Shown in pieces: positions 18,166-28,600 of a DNA stretch of 64,000 nucleotides (position 1 is the first letter of the stretch; each line of letters starts with the position of its first letter). This stretch comes from Candidatus Thiodictyon syntrophicum (GTDB lineage: Bacteria > Pseudomonadota > Gammaproteobacteria > Chromatiales > Chromatiaceae). The stretch lies in contig NZ_CP020370.1 of assembly GCF_002813775.1 (NCBI RefSeq), positions 3,249,501 through 3,313,500 on the forward strand, given 5' to 3'. Below the pieces are notes generated by a model, which was given only the letters and a program-made list of their open reading frames with translations, did not search any database and had not been told where the DNA came from. The translations under genes were made by a program, and so were the position numbers.

Positions 18166-18382
18166 CATGTCAAGGCCGCACCCGGTGGCGGAGGGTTGAA
18201 GTTCTGGGACCGGTCCGCCGACGGGCGGTGATTCGGCAATTCGGTCCGCTTGCGCGGACGTGACGGTTAGGATTGTGCCTCTATTCGGGTCGGCAACGGT
18301 ACCCGGACGGCCGGCGCCTCACCGGCTCGGGCGTTGCGCACCGGCGGTCGAGGCGCTACCGTGAAAGTCAGGCCGGGACCCG

Positions 18383-18476
18383 GTGGGAGCGGCTTCAGCC
18401 GCGACTGGGCCGCGACGGCTTGCGCCGCCGCGTCGCGGCTGAAGCCGCTCCCACAGCGTCGCTGCGCGACCCTCAC
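18383..18476. repeat. GTGGGAGCGGCTTCAGCC inverted-repeat element, copy 2
   Basis: Same arms and same trailing agcgtcgctgcgcgacc as at 15493-15586. It lies in the 635-bp gene-free stretch 18166-18800, which otherwise holds the second GCCGCACCCCAG element. Confidence 0.85.
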
Positions 18477-18521
18477 GGTTGAGCCGCTCCCACGCGCGCC
18501 TTGCAGCCAGTCCGGCCCGGC

Positions 18522-18648
18522 CTGGGAGCGCCGCACCCCAGTGCGGCGCGCTCTCGCGGATAACTCCGGCGGTGCGGGCTGGGCCGAGGCCGCGCCGCAC
18601 TGGGGTGCGGCGCTCCCAGTAGCCGCGGCGGCTTGACGCAATGGCAGT
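18522..18648. repeat. GCCGCACCCCAGTGCGGCG palindromic element, copy 2
   Basis: ctgggagcgccgcaccccag, then gccgcactggggtgcggcg and the same downstream block (tagccgcggcggcttgacgcaatggcag) as at 15727-15853. Confidence 0.75.
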
Positions 18649-18800
18649 GACGCCGGCGGGTGGGAACGAGAAGCGGTCGAGGCCCTTGACCGAGCGCGTC
18701 CCGGGCTGTAATAGCATAAAAAAATTATGAATTGGCGCGCGGCGGCGCTTCGCGCCGCGACGACCGCCGCCGGGGGCGGCGGTCGTGAGTGAGCAGAAGG

Positions 18801-21433
18801 TCAGTGATCAGTGTTCAGTGGTTCAGTGGTCAGAGGAATGGGGCACGCACACACCAGACGAAAGCCCACGGAGAGGTTGCGGAAGCCTGGGTCGCTCCGG
18901 GGGCGGAAGACCGCGCGCGCGAGGGCTGGATCGTAGCGCCAAGACCCGCCGCGCAAAGAACGGCCTGCCTTGCCCGAGGTATCGGTGTCCTCCGGGGTGT
19001 CGAATTTGTTGAGGCACCACTCCCAGACATTGCCGGCGCAGTCGAGCAGCCCTGATGGGGAGACGCCCTGGGGGTAAAGACCGACCGCGGTGGTCTGCCC
19101 CAGGTGGTGTGGACCGTCTTTACGGGAAGTCTCATCAACATTGGCATGGCCGACCCGGTACCCGTCGCCCCAGGGGTATTCCCGCCCGGTCCCGGCGCGC
19201 ACGGCCCCTTCCCACTCCACCTCGGTCGGCAGGCGGATCTGATCCCCGGCCGCGATCAGGCCCGCCGCCCGGCAGCGGGCGGTGAGCCAGCGGCAATAGG
19301 CCATGGCCTCGACCCAGGCGACCCAGACGCGCGGTCGGTTGGGCTGGGTCCAGGGGGCCGGCAGCGGATCGGGCGCCTTGATGCCCCGCCACCACTGCGG
19401 GCTTCCGTAGTCCGGGGCCTGGGCGAAGGCCAGGTACTGGGCGTTAGTCACCGGGTAACGGGCGATGCGCTCGACCCGGCCGATGGCACCGCGTCCGGCG
19501 CCCCTGAGCGCACGGCCGATCCGCGCCAGGAGACCGGGGGTGCGCCGGCCCGCGGAGACGCCGCCCGGCGTCTGCCACGCGGGGGTCCCCGGCGCGACCG
19601 GCACCCAGTCGATCGCCGGCAGTCCGTCCGGGCCCAGCCCGACACCGGGCCGGTCGTCGCCCAGCGCGGCCAGCAGGTCGCCGATCCCGAGCCGGCGGCG
19701 GTGCTAGCTCAGGGCGTCCTCATGGCCCAGCAGGACGAGCACCTCGGTGAGCCCGGCGCGCAGCCAGGCGGCCAACTCCGGCACTTGCCCCAAGGCCCAG
19801 TGGCCCAGGGCCTCGCTGGTCTCCCAGGTCCGCCCGGGCCTGGTCAGGTCCGCCAACAGGGGCAGCGCCGCCAAGGCCCCGGCCTGCCCATGGCGGCGAA
19901 AGGCCTCCAGCGTCAGACCGCCCAGGTCCGCCGGGTCGTCCTGGGCGAGGAACCAGGCGATGCGCTCCTCCCGGCGCAGGTCATCCCAGAGCCCGGCGGC
20001 GGCGAGCCGGGCGCGGACCTCGGCCAGCAGTTCCGGGTGGGGCAGCAGGTGGTCCGGGCGACCGCGCTCGTCCCAGCGGGCGGCGTCGCGGCGCACCTCG
20101 TCGCGGCGGATCAGGGCCTCGCGCCGGGTGCGGATCCAGACCGCCAGGCGCGGCCATTCGCGCAGCAGGGCCTCGTGGGCGACCTCCACCGTCGCCTGGC
20201 CGCCCTGTTCGCCGCAGACCAGCAGGCGCACGGCGTCGCGGGAGAAGACCTCGATCAGGCGGCGCTCGCTGCCCTGCGGCGGCCACCGGTCGAGCGGTAC
20301 CCGGCGGCGGGTGGCGGCCCCGGTCTCCGCGTCCACATGGATCAACTGGCCGAAGACCCGCGGCAGGGCCGCGCGCCCCTGCGGCCACAGGAGCGCCAGG
20401 CCGCGCCGACCGCGCCGGCTGAGGACACCCTTGATACCGCCGACGGCCCGGGCATAGTGGTCGAGCCGCAGGGTCCCCTCGTCCTGGCCGGCGAGCCAGG
20501 TGTCCTGCAGGGCCGCGGCCAGTAGCGCCAGGCCGCCGGGCTCGCGGTCCGCCTCGGACACCAGTTGGGCGGTCAGGGCCGGTTCGACGGCGAGGCCGAC
20601 CGCCTGGGCCGGGCCCTCGATCATGCGCGCCAGGGCGAGCGGCCCCGGGGCGCCGACATAATAGCTCCCGCCGCCGTTGAGCACCGCGCACAGCCCGGGG
20701 TGGGCGATGACCTGGGGCTGGAAGTCCGCCCGGAGGGTGGCGATGACCCGGCAGCCCGGTTCGGCCGCGGCGCGCAGCAGCAGGGCGATGAAGGCGTCGC
20801 GGTGGGCCTCGGCCCCCGGGGTGAAGACCTCCTCGAACTGGTCCAGGATCAACAGCCAGGCGGGGCGGCCGTTCAGCAGCCGGTGCAGGAAGCCGGGGAA
20901 GGCGGCCGGGTCGGTGCGCAGCCGCTCGGCCTCCTCCCGCGCGCGCAGGCGCCCGTCCTGCCAGTGGCCGGCGACGCTATTGACCAGGTCTCCGGTTCAC
21001 GGCCGAAAAAGAGTTCGGCCAGGCCCGGGTCCCGGCCCCAGTCGTAGGCCATGAGACTGGGGTAGGGGGAACCCGCGCGCGTGACCCGGGGCGGCGGGTC
21101 GCAGCCGAAGAAGCGGGCCAGGACGGCGCCGCGCGCGGCCGTGTCGGGGTTGCCGTGCTCCCCGCGGGTGCGCAGTTCGCGGAGCAGGGCGCAGACGGGG
21201 TGGGTGCCGGTGGCGAGCGCCGCGTAGCCGTGATGCTGAAGGCGCGTCACCAGTTCACAGGCGACGGTCAGGGGCTGACCGTCATGCCGGAAGTCGGCCA
21301 GCGCCGGGTGGCCCGCCAGGGCGAACTCCAGCAAGGCGCGCCGGTCGCGCTCCTGCTGCCAGAGCGGGAGGCGCGCCAGCAGGTCGCGCAGGGTCTCGGC
21401 CACCGGCAGGTCGGCGTGGCCCTGGCTAGGCAT
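18801..21433 (-). pseudogene. Remnant of an EAD-STAND ATPase-FGE gene (copy 2)
   Basis: Reads from 21433 to 18801. An EAD opens it (AETLRDLLARLPLWQQERDRRAL to HPVCALLRELRTRG), then a linker and SLMAYDWGRD...LFFGREPE. Near 21000 sequence is missing and the frame shifts: the Walker A region present in copy 1 is gone. From 20985 the STAND continues with a Walker B-like LLILDQFEEVF, then VIATLRADF, a winged-helix-like part (VEVAHEALLREWPRL) and helical C-part, ending at a TAG at 19704-19706. The frame is not lost there: RLGIGDLLAALGDDRPGVG and a full FGE domain (ARYPVTNAQYLAFAQ, IRLPTEVEWEGAVRAG, GLLDCAGNVWEWCLNKF, RSLRGGSWRYDP) continue in the same frame to 18801. So one deletion/frameshift and one nonsense codon inactivate a fused gene. 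Confidence 0.87.
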
Positions 21434-21565
21434 GGTCGCGGCGGGTCATTGGCTCGGGATCACAGGGGGGAATCCAAGGCGTCGGCACCCGGGGAGTCTA
21501 AGGCTGCAACCCCATCGGAGTCCAAGGCTTCAGCCTTGGGGGGGTGAGCGAGGTCGAGGCTTACC

Positions 21566-21660
21566 GTGAAAGTCGCGCAGCGACGCTGTGGGAGCGGCTT
21601 CAGCCGCGACGCGACCGCGCAAGCCGCCGCGGCCTCGTCGGGGCTGAAGCCGCTCCCACG
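21566..21660. repeat. GTGGGAGCGGCTTCAGCC inverted-repeat element, copy 3
   Basis: Same arms as at 15493 and 18383, with the agtcgcgcagcgacgct block on the left side, so the unit is inverted relative to them. It lies in the 415-bp spacer 21434-21848, which also has three ggagtccaaggct-like short repeats (21470-21540) and the sequence aagcctcgacctccggt near 21739 that recurs at 31734. No gene is visible in the spacer. Confidence 0.8.
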
Positions 21661-21848
21661 CACGCCTGGCGCTGTGTCGGAGGCAAAACTGGTGTAGATT
21701 CACGCGGCACCCGCGGTCGGCTCAACCCGACCGGCTGAAGCCTCGACCTCCGGTCCATCTGCGGCAGTGTCCGGGGGCCGGGCCTGCACCAGCCCGCGCG
21801 CCTGCCGCCGACCGCACCCAACACCAGGCCACCCGCGCCAGGAGCCCC

Positions 21849-23342
21849 ATGCAGCAGATCACGCAACCCCGTCTCGCCTCCACCCCAGCGCGGTCGGCCG
21901 GACCGTCCGTCGCCGCCCTGGTCGCCTTGCTCATCGCCCACCCGGGAGTCGCCATGGCCGCCGCCGACACCAACGTGAAACCCCAGGAACAGCGCATCGA
22001 CGACTCGGCCCAACGCGCCCTGGCCGTGACCATCTACAACGAGGACCTGGCCCTGGTGAAGGACCTGCGCGCCCTCACCCTGACCCAGGGCGAGAACCGG
22101 CTCGCCTGGCGCAGTGTCTCGGCCCAGATCCGCCCCGAGACCGCCCTGTTGTCGGAGACCTCCGGGGCCCTGCCGATCGGCCTCTTGGAGCAGAACTTCG
22201 ACTTCGACCTGCTCACCCCGACGAGCCTGCTCAAGAAATACCTGGGGCGCAAGGTCCAGGTGATCCGTGCCAACGACGCGGGGGAGCGCACCACGGAGGA
22301 CGCCACCGTCCTCGCCGCCAACGACGGCGTGGTGCTGCGCTATGCCGACCGCATCGAGACCGGCGTGGTCGGGCACCTGGCCTTCCCCGACCTGCCCGCG
22401 GACCTGCGCGACCAGCCCACGCTGGTCCTGCACCTGGAGTCGGAGAAGGCCGGCAGCGGCAACTTCGAGCTGTCCTATCTGACCGGCGGCCTGGGCTGGA
22501 GGGCCGACTATGTGGCCGACCTGGCGGCCGACGGCAAGAGCATGGATCTCAGCGGCTGGGTGACCCTGACCAACGCCAGCGGGGTGGCCTATCGGCGCGC
22601 GCAGGTGCAACTGGTGGCGGGGGAGGTCAACCAGGTCCAGCCGCTCCCGCAGGCCAGGATGATGCGGGCGGACATGGCGATGGCGGCCCCGGCCCCGATG
22701 CCGCAGGAGGAGGCCCTGGACCAATACCACCTCTATACCCTGCCGCGCCCCACCGACATCGGCAACAACCAGACCAAGCAGGTGGCGCTGCTCTCGGCCC
22801 CGCTGGTGCCGGTGACGCGCGAGCTGTTGGTGCGGGGCCAGCCCTATTTCTATCAGGCGCAGTCCAGCGACGGCTGGACCAAGCTCGCGGTCGCCTCCAC
22901 CATGGGTTTCCTCAATAAGGGCGGCAGCCTGGGTATTCCCCTGCCCAAGGGCGTGGTGCGCGTCTATTCCAAGGACAGCCGCGGCAATGCCCAGTTCATC
23001 GGTGAAGACGCGATCGACCACACCCCCAAGAACGAGACCGTCACCCTCAAGCTGGGCGAGAGCTTCGACGTCACCGCCCGGCGCAAGCAGACCGAATTCA
23101 ACAAGCTCTCGGGTACCGGCCCCTACAACTATGCCTATGAGGCGTCCTTCGCCATGGAGTTGAAGAACGCCAAGTCCGACCCGGTGACCGTCAAGGTGCT
23201 GGAGGAGATCCCCGGCGACTGGAAGATCGTCCAGGAGAGCCAGCCCCACACCAAAGAGGCGTCGAATCTCGCCTCCTGGCAGGTCCAGGTCCCGGCCGAG
23301 GGGGCGGTCAGTCTCACCTGGCGGACGCAGGTGCGGCGCTGA
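21849..23342 (+). CDS. DUF4139 domain-containing exported protein
   Basis: 497 residues with a signal peptide (about 1-38, ending GVAMAAAD) and CAGGAG upstream of the ATG at 21849. The DUF4139 signatures are VTIYNEDLALVKDLRAL near the N-terminus, LSYLTGGLGWRADYVADL and GWVTLTNASGVAYRRAQVQLVAG in the middle, and the C-terminal beta-rich LEEIPGDWKIVQES. Members are periplasmic or outer-membrane-associated proteins of unknown function. Gene is monocistronic. Confidence 0.9.
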   Translation: MQQITQPRLASTPARSAGPSVAALVALLIAHPGVAMAAADTNVKPQEQRIDDSAQRALAVTIYNEDLALVKDLRALTLTQGENRLAWRSVSAQIRPETALLSETSGALPIGLLEQNFDFDLLTPTSLLKKYLGRKVQVIRANDAGERTTEDATVLAANDGVVLRYADRIETGVVGHLAFPDLPADLRDQPTLVLHLESEKAGSGNFELSYLTGGLGWRADYVADLAADGKSMDLSGWVTLTNASGVAYRRAQVQLVAGEVNQVQPLPQARMMRADMAMAAPAPMPQEEALDQYHLYTLPRPTDIGNNQTKQVALLSAPLVPVTRELLVRGQPYFYQAQSSDGWTKLAVASTMGFLNKGGSLGIPLPKGVVRVYSKDSRGNAQFIGEDAIDHTPKNETVTLKLGESFDVTARRKQTEFNKLSGTGPYNYAYEASFAMELKNAKSDPVTVKVLEEIPGDWKIVQESQPHTKEASNLASWQVQVPAEGAVSLTWRTQVRR

Positions 23343-23377
23343 GTCGCTGTCCTTCGTTCCCAGGCGCCGAGACTCCC

Positions 23378-23590
23378 GTAGGATGGGCAGAGCGCAGCGA
23401 TGCCCATCATCCGCCGCCGCGGTGACAGGATGGGCATCGTTCAGCCTTGGAGCCCGCCAAGGCTGAAGCCTTGGACTCCGGGCGGGACGGGGCATTCGCC
23501 CCGTCCCAGCGGTTTATTGCGTCGTCGGTCAGTGCGGCGGGTCCGCAAGTCCGGGGAAAACGTTTCGGACGGGGCGCATTCCCCGTCCGG
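23378..23590. repeat. GGGACGGGGC inverted-repeat element, copy 2
   Basis: gtaggatgggcagagcgcagcg, then a short palindromic middle (ccaaggctgaagccttgg), gggacggggcattcgccccgtccc, gcgggtccgcaagtcc and ggacggggcgcattccccgtcc. It has the same order of blocks as 8861-9010 with a different middle. It occupies most of the 331-bp spacer 23343-23673; no gene is visible. Confidence 0.75.
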
Positions 23591-23673
23591 CTGAGTGCCG
23601 ACAGCGCTTAACTTGTCCCCAATCCGCCCCGCACGGACTACGCTTGGAGTGACACACGAGAAGGAGAACCGTC

Positions 23674-24522
23674 ATGACCCCATTGCGGTCCCGCCGCTGG
23701 TTTCTGGTACCGGTGGCCTTAACCCTGCTGGCCGTTGCGGCGCTGCCCGCGTTCGCCGGGAAGGCCCCCCCGCCGGACACCCAGGTCATCGCCCTGATCG
23801 CCCCGGACCCGGGCAGCCCGGCGGCGCAGGCCGCCGCCGGGCCGCCCCTCGACAGCGCCGCGGCCGCGGCGGCGCAGCCGCGGCCGAGCGTGCCGGACCG
23901 GCTCCTGGGGGTCCTGCGTGACCCCAATGTCGCCTATGTCCTGCTCCTGCTCGGGGTTTACGGGCTGGTCTTCGAGCTGGCCAACCCGGGCACGGTGCTG
24001 CCCGGGACCCTGGGGGCCGTCAGTCTGGTGTTGGCCCTTTATGCCTTTGCACTGCTGCCGGTCAACTGGGCGGGGCTGGCCCTGATCGGGCTGGGGCTGG
24101 GGCTGATGATCGCGGAGGCCTTCACGCCCAGCTTCGGCGCCCTGGGTCTGGGGGGGATCCTGACCTTCGTGATCGGCTCGGTGATCCTGATCGACAGCGA
24201 GGCCCCCGGCGGTGCGGTCTCGCTGCCGCTGATCGCGGGGTTTGCGGTGGCGAGCGCGGTGCTTCTGGCGCTGGTGGCGGGCCTGGCGGTCCGCACCCAC
24301 CGGCGCCCGGTGGTGACCGGCGGCGAGCAACTGATCGGTGCCGGCGGCACCGCCGTGGCGGGCTTTCCGGGCGCGGGCACCGTCCACCTGCATGGGGAGG
24401 TCTGGGGCGCCCGCTGTCCCCAACCCATACCCCCGGGCGCGGCCATCCGGGTCCTGGCCCGCGACGGGCTGACCCTCGTCGTCGAACCCTTATCCCAGGA
24501 GGAGCAGTCAAACCGCAAATAA
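23674..24522 (+). CDS. NfeD-like membrane protein lacking the ClpP-like protease domain
   Basis: 282 residues, with GAAGGAGAA before the ATG at 23674. A signal peptide (about 1-28) leads into an Ala/Pro linker, then four to five transmembrane segments (about 88-225, e.g. YVLLLLGVYGLVFELANPG, VLPGTLGAVSLVLALYAFALLPV) and a C-terminal OB-fold (GGTAVAGFPGAGTVHLHGEVWGA). FELANPGTVLPG and FTPSFGALGLGGI are typical of the C-terminal half of long NfeD1 proteins. Those normally carry a ClpP-like serine protease of about 200 residues after the signal peptide; here it is reduced to the linker. NfeD proteins pair with slipins, and a slipin gene follows 206 bp downstream with a repeat element in between. 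Confidence 0.88.
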   Translation: MTPLRSRRWFLVPVALTLLAVAALPAFAGKAPPPDTQVIALIAPDPGSPAAQAAAGPPLDSAAAAAAQPRPSVPDRLLGVLRDPNVAYVLLLLGVYGLVFELANPGTVLPGTLGAVSLVLALYAFALLPVNWAGLALIGLGLGLMIAEAFTPSFGALGLGGILTFVIGSVILIDSEAPGGAVSLPLIAGFAVASAVLLALVAGLAVRTHRRPVVTGGEQLIGAGGTAVAGFPGAGTVHLHGEVWGARCPQPIPPGAAIRVLARDGLTLVVEPLSQEEQSNRK

Positions 24523-24530
24523 ACCCAGAA

Positions 24531-24690
24531 AAAGCAGTTTAGCCGCAAATGAACGCAAATCGACGCAAATCGACGCAAATAATCAGAGAACCGGCCTTTA
24601 CTGCATCGCCACCATCCGGGTAGCGCCCGCGACGATGCTGACCAGCCGACTTATTTGCGCTTATTCGCGTTCATTTGCGGCCAAATACTC
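24531..24690 (-). repeat. Terminal-inverted-repeat element (TTTAGCCGCAAAT family), copy 2
   Basis: Ends gcagtttagccgcaaatg and cattcatttgcgg-like with interior blocks agcatcgtcgcgggcg and cagtaaaggcc on the minus strand, as in 13353-13504. Extra cgacgcaaat units (three tandem) make it slightly longer. It lies between the NfeD-like and slipin genes of what looks like one operon. Confidence 0.85.
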
Positions 24691-24728
24691 TTTTTTCGGC
24701 ATCGCCGATCCCTTGAGGAGCCCAAATC

Positions 24729-25484
24729 ATGCTTTTCGCCGGTTACCTGGTCCCGCTGATCATCCTCGCCGTCCTGCTCGTCTCCGCGGTGCGCATCCTG
24801 CGCGAATACGAGCGCGCGGTCGTCTTCACCCTGGGGCGCTTCACCGGGATCAAGGGCCCGGGGATCTTCCTGCTCATCCCGCTGGCGCAGAAGATGGTCA
24901 AGGTGGACCTGCGCGTGCAGGTCCTGGACGTGCCGAGTCAGGACGTGATCTCGCGCGACAATGTCTCGGTGAAGGTCAACGCGGTGATGTACTTCCGGGT
25001 GATGGACCCGGAGCGCGCCATCATCCAGGTGGAAGACTATCAGATGGCCACCAGCCAACTCGCCCAGACGACGCTGCGCTCGGTCCTGGGCCAGCACGAC
25101 CTGGACCAGATGCTCGCCGAGCGTGACAAGCTCAACGATGCCATCCGCACCATCCTGGACGCCCAGACCGACGCCTGGGGGATCAAGGTCGCCAACGTGG
25201 AGATCAAGCGTGTGGACTTAGACGAGTCCATGGTCCGCGCCATCGCCCGCCAGGCCGAGGCGGAGCGCTCGCGCCGCGCCAAGGTGATCCACGCCGAGGG
25301 CGAGATGCAGGCCGCCGAGAAGCTCGCCGAGGCGGCCGAAATCCTGGGCCGCCAGCCCCAGGCGCTGCAATTGCGCTATCTGGAGACCCTGACCGCCATC
25401 GCCGGGGACAAGACCACGACGATCGTCTTTCCACTGCCCTTGGACCTGGTGGAGCCGCTGCTGCGGCGCCATGCGGCGGGGTGA
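24729..25484 (+). CDS. Slipin (stomatin/band 7 family) membrane protein
   Basis: 251 residues, with GAGGAG before the ATG at 24729. One N-terminal transmembrane segment (about 5-23), then the SPFH/band 7 domain: [59 protein letters not shown], and the helical part [34 protein letters not shown]. The C-terminus [31 protein letters not shown] is typical of slipins. It should oligomerise in the inner membrane with NfeD. The order NfeD-slipin matches the conserved operon. A short degenerate copy of part of this gene is at 29818-29882. Confidence 0.95.
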   Translation: MLFAGYLVPLIILAVLLVSAVRILREYERAVVFTLGRFTGIKGPGIFLLIPLAQKMVKVDLRVQVLDVPSQDVISRDNVSVKVNAVMYFRVMDPERAIIQVEDYQMATSQLAQTTLRSVLGQHDLDQMLAERDKLNDAIRTILDAQTDAWGIKVANVEIKRVDLDESMVRAIARQAEAERSRRAKVIHAEGEMQAAEKLAEAAEILGRQPQALQLRYLETLTAIAGDKTTTIVFPLPLDLVEPLLRRHAAG

Positions 25485-25610
25485 AGGCGCGGCCTTGACC
25501 ATAACGCCGACCAGCGCGTGGGCGCAGTCGGGCGGAATGCGATAGCGGTTGCGCCATTGCGGTGGGTGGGGATGGCGGGGGGATGGCGGATCGCCCCGCG
25601 GGCATCCGCC

Positions 25611-28600
25611 CTAAGGTGACGTTCCTGAGCCGGTCCAGGGCACCGCGTTGCGGCTTACCGCCGCCACATCGACCCAGGCCGGATCGGGGCGCCAGGCGGC
25701 CGACCAACCGGGGAGGTCGGCGGCCGGCATGGGGTGGGCGATGCCGTAGCCTTGGGCCAGCTCGCAGCCGAGTTGCAGCAGCCGCGTGCCTTGGGCCACG
25801 GTCTCCACCCCCTCGGCGATGACCTGGCGACGGAAGGCGGCGGCCAGGCCGAGCACGCCCTCCACAATGGCCAGGTCATCCGCGTCATCGAGCATGCCGC
25901 GTACAAAGCTCTGGTCGATCTTGATCCGGGCGACCCGCAGGCGCCTGAGATAGGTGAGCGAGGAATACCCCGTGCCGAAGTCATCCAGGGCGAAGGTCAC
26001 CCCGAGTTCCCGGCAGGCGTCGATGGCCTGGGCGGCCCCGGCCAGTTCCAGCGCACTGGTCTCCAGCACTTCCAGTTCCAGATGGCCCGGCGGGACCGCC
26101 GGATGCGCTGCCAGAATCGTGCGCAGGCGGTCGGGAAAGCCCGCCTGCTGCAACTGCCGGGCGCCCACGTTGACGCTGACCGGCAGCGCCAGCCCGCCGG
26201 CCTGCCAGCGCTCGATCTGGGTCAGGGCGGTGTCGATCACCCACTCGCCGAGGTCGACGGCCAGCGGATGATCCTCGATCAGGGGCAGGAATACCCCCGG
26301 CGGCAGGAGCCCCCGTTGCGGGTGTTGCCACCGGACCAAGGCCTCGGCGCCGCTGACGGTCCCGCTGCGCATATTGACCTTGGGCTGGTAATACAGCACA
26401 AATTCATGTGCCATGAGGGCCTGGTGGAGACGCTCCAGGCCCTCGTGATGGCCGCGCAGGCGGCGATCATGCTCGGCGTCGAAAAAGTGGTAGCGGCCCT
26501 TGCCGGCCAGCTTGGCCTGATACATGGCCTGGTCGGCCTGGCGCAGCAGTTGCTCGGCATCGATGTCATCCGCCTGCGGATAGAAGGTGACACCGAGACT
26601 GGCCGACACCTGGAGCACCAGATCGCCGGCCTGGACCGGTTGGGCCGCGGCCGCGAGCAGTCGGGTGATCATCGGCACGCCGGCCTGGGTGTCGGCCAAA
26701 TCAGGCAGCACCGCCACAAACTCGTCACCACCCAGCCGGGCAAAGGTGTCGCTTTCGCGCAGCGTCTGCCGCATGCGGGCCGCCGCGGCGATCAGAAACT
26801 GGTCCCCGGCGTCATGCCCATGAAGGTCGTTGATGACCTTGAATCCATCGAGATCAAGCAGGACCACTGCCACCGGGTGCGCGTGCCGTTGCGCCTGCGC
26901 CATGGCCTGCTGCAGGCGGTCGGCCAGCAGCACGCGGTTGGGCAGTCCGGTCAGCGCGTCATAGTGTGCGACGCGCTCCAACGCGCGTTCGTGCTCCTTG
27001 ATCGGGGTGATGTCGGAGAACAAGGCCACGAACTGCTGGGGTTGGCCCTGGGCATCCGGGACGGCGCTGATGGTCTCCATCACGGCATAGACCTCGCCGT
27101 TCTTGCGGCGGTTCCAGAGTTCACCCCGCCATTGGCCGTGCGCGATCAGGTTGCGCCACAGCTCGGCGTAGAACGCCGGTCCCTGGCAGGGGTCGCTGAG
27201 CAGGCGCGGAGTCTGGCCCAGAACTTCATCACGGCGGTAACCGGTGATGTGGCTGAAGGCGTCATTGACATCGATGATGGTGCCATCGGCGGCGGTGATC
27301 ATGATGCCCTCGCTGGCATGGGTGAAGACGTTTGCGGCGAGGCGCAACTGTGCCTCGGATTCCTTGAGGTCCTGGATGTCGGTGCAGGTGCCGAACCAAT
27401 TGATGACCTGGCCGTTGGCTGCGTGCAGCGACGCACCCCGGATCAACCACCAGCGGTACACGCCATCGGCGCGGCGCAACCGACACTCCAGCGAGTATCG
27501 GCCATCGGTTTGGACGGCGTGCTGCCAGGCCTCCCAGGAACGCTGCTGGTCATCGGGATGGAAGGGGAGGTTCCAACCGTGGCCGTAGCTCTCCTCCAGC
27601 GTCAACCCCGTGTAATCGACCCACTGCTGATTGAAATAGATGTTCCAACCGTCGGCCCTGGTCATCCAGACAATTTGCGGCAAAGATTCGGCCAGGATGT
27701 GGAATTTTTCTTCACTGGCGTGCAGGGACTCTTCGGCCAACAGCCGTTCCAATTCCCCGGCGGCGCGCAGGGCCACCAGCTTCAATGCGGATTCGGCGAA
27801 CGGGCGGTTGCGCAGCGGTTGGCGGCCGATCACGGCAATCAGGCCGATTGGTCGGCCATCGTGGCTCCATAGCGTCGTGCCGATGTAGCTCTCCGCCCCC
27901 AAGTCCTGGAGTACCTGATCACGCGGGAAGGACTGGCAGACACCGGCGGCAAAGCAGCAGACCTGTTTGCCGACGACATCGCCGCAGGGTGTGTCCTTGA
28001 GGGCATAGCTTAAGTCGTCCTCGAAATGCCCGTCGCACCACACCGCGAGGGTGCGGGCGGTCAGTCCATCCCCTTCCAGGCGATCGATGCAGACGTAAAA
28101 CATGTCGAGCGTTTCAGCGAGGTAGCGCGCCAGCGCATGGAAAAATGTCTCTTCCCGAGAGCGCCCGCTGGTGCGCGCCAGAAAGGCCTGAACATCGCCG
28201 GCCTGCTTGCGCTCGGTAATGTCCAGACTGATACCGATATACTTGACAATCGTGCCGGTAACATCGCGTTGCGGCGTCGCCAGCCCTTGAACCCAGGTAA
28301 TGATACCTCCGGGGGTCCGCAAGCGGTATTCCTGTTCCCAACGCTCCCCAGACGCGACCGTCCCTTGCCAGTGCGCGGCAACGGATGCGCGATCCGCCGG
28401 ATGCAGTGCTGATAACCATCCGTTACCGAGCGCCTGCGTCGGGGCCATCCCCGCCATTTCACACCAGCGTTGGTTGGCATACAGGCAGTTGCCGGTGGGT
28501 GATGCCAGATAGATGCCGACCGGTGCCAGCGCCGCCAAGGTGCGGAACCGCTCCTCGCTATCGCGCAATGCCTCCTCCATCTGCTTGCGCGCACTGATGT

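Noticed and set aside
19704-19706. TAG readthrough or pyrrolysine insertion linking STAND to FGE
   Set aside because: The same gene also carries a deletion with frameshift over the Walker A region, so ordinary pseudogene decay explains the stop.
21434-23495. 631-codon minus-strand frame opposite the DUF4139 gene
   Set aside because: Antisense of a conserved exported protein, with His/Gly/Arg-rich low-complexity sequence.
25734-27872. 712-codon plus-strand frame opposite the GGDEF/EAL gene
   Set aside because: Antisense of well-conserved PAS/GGDEF/EAL sequence; no recognisable protein.
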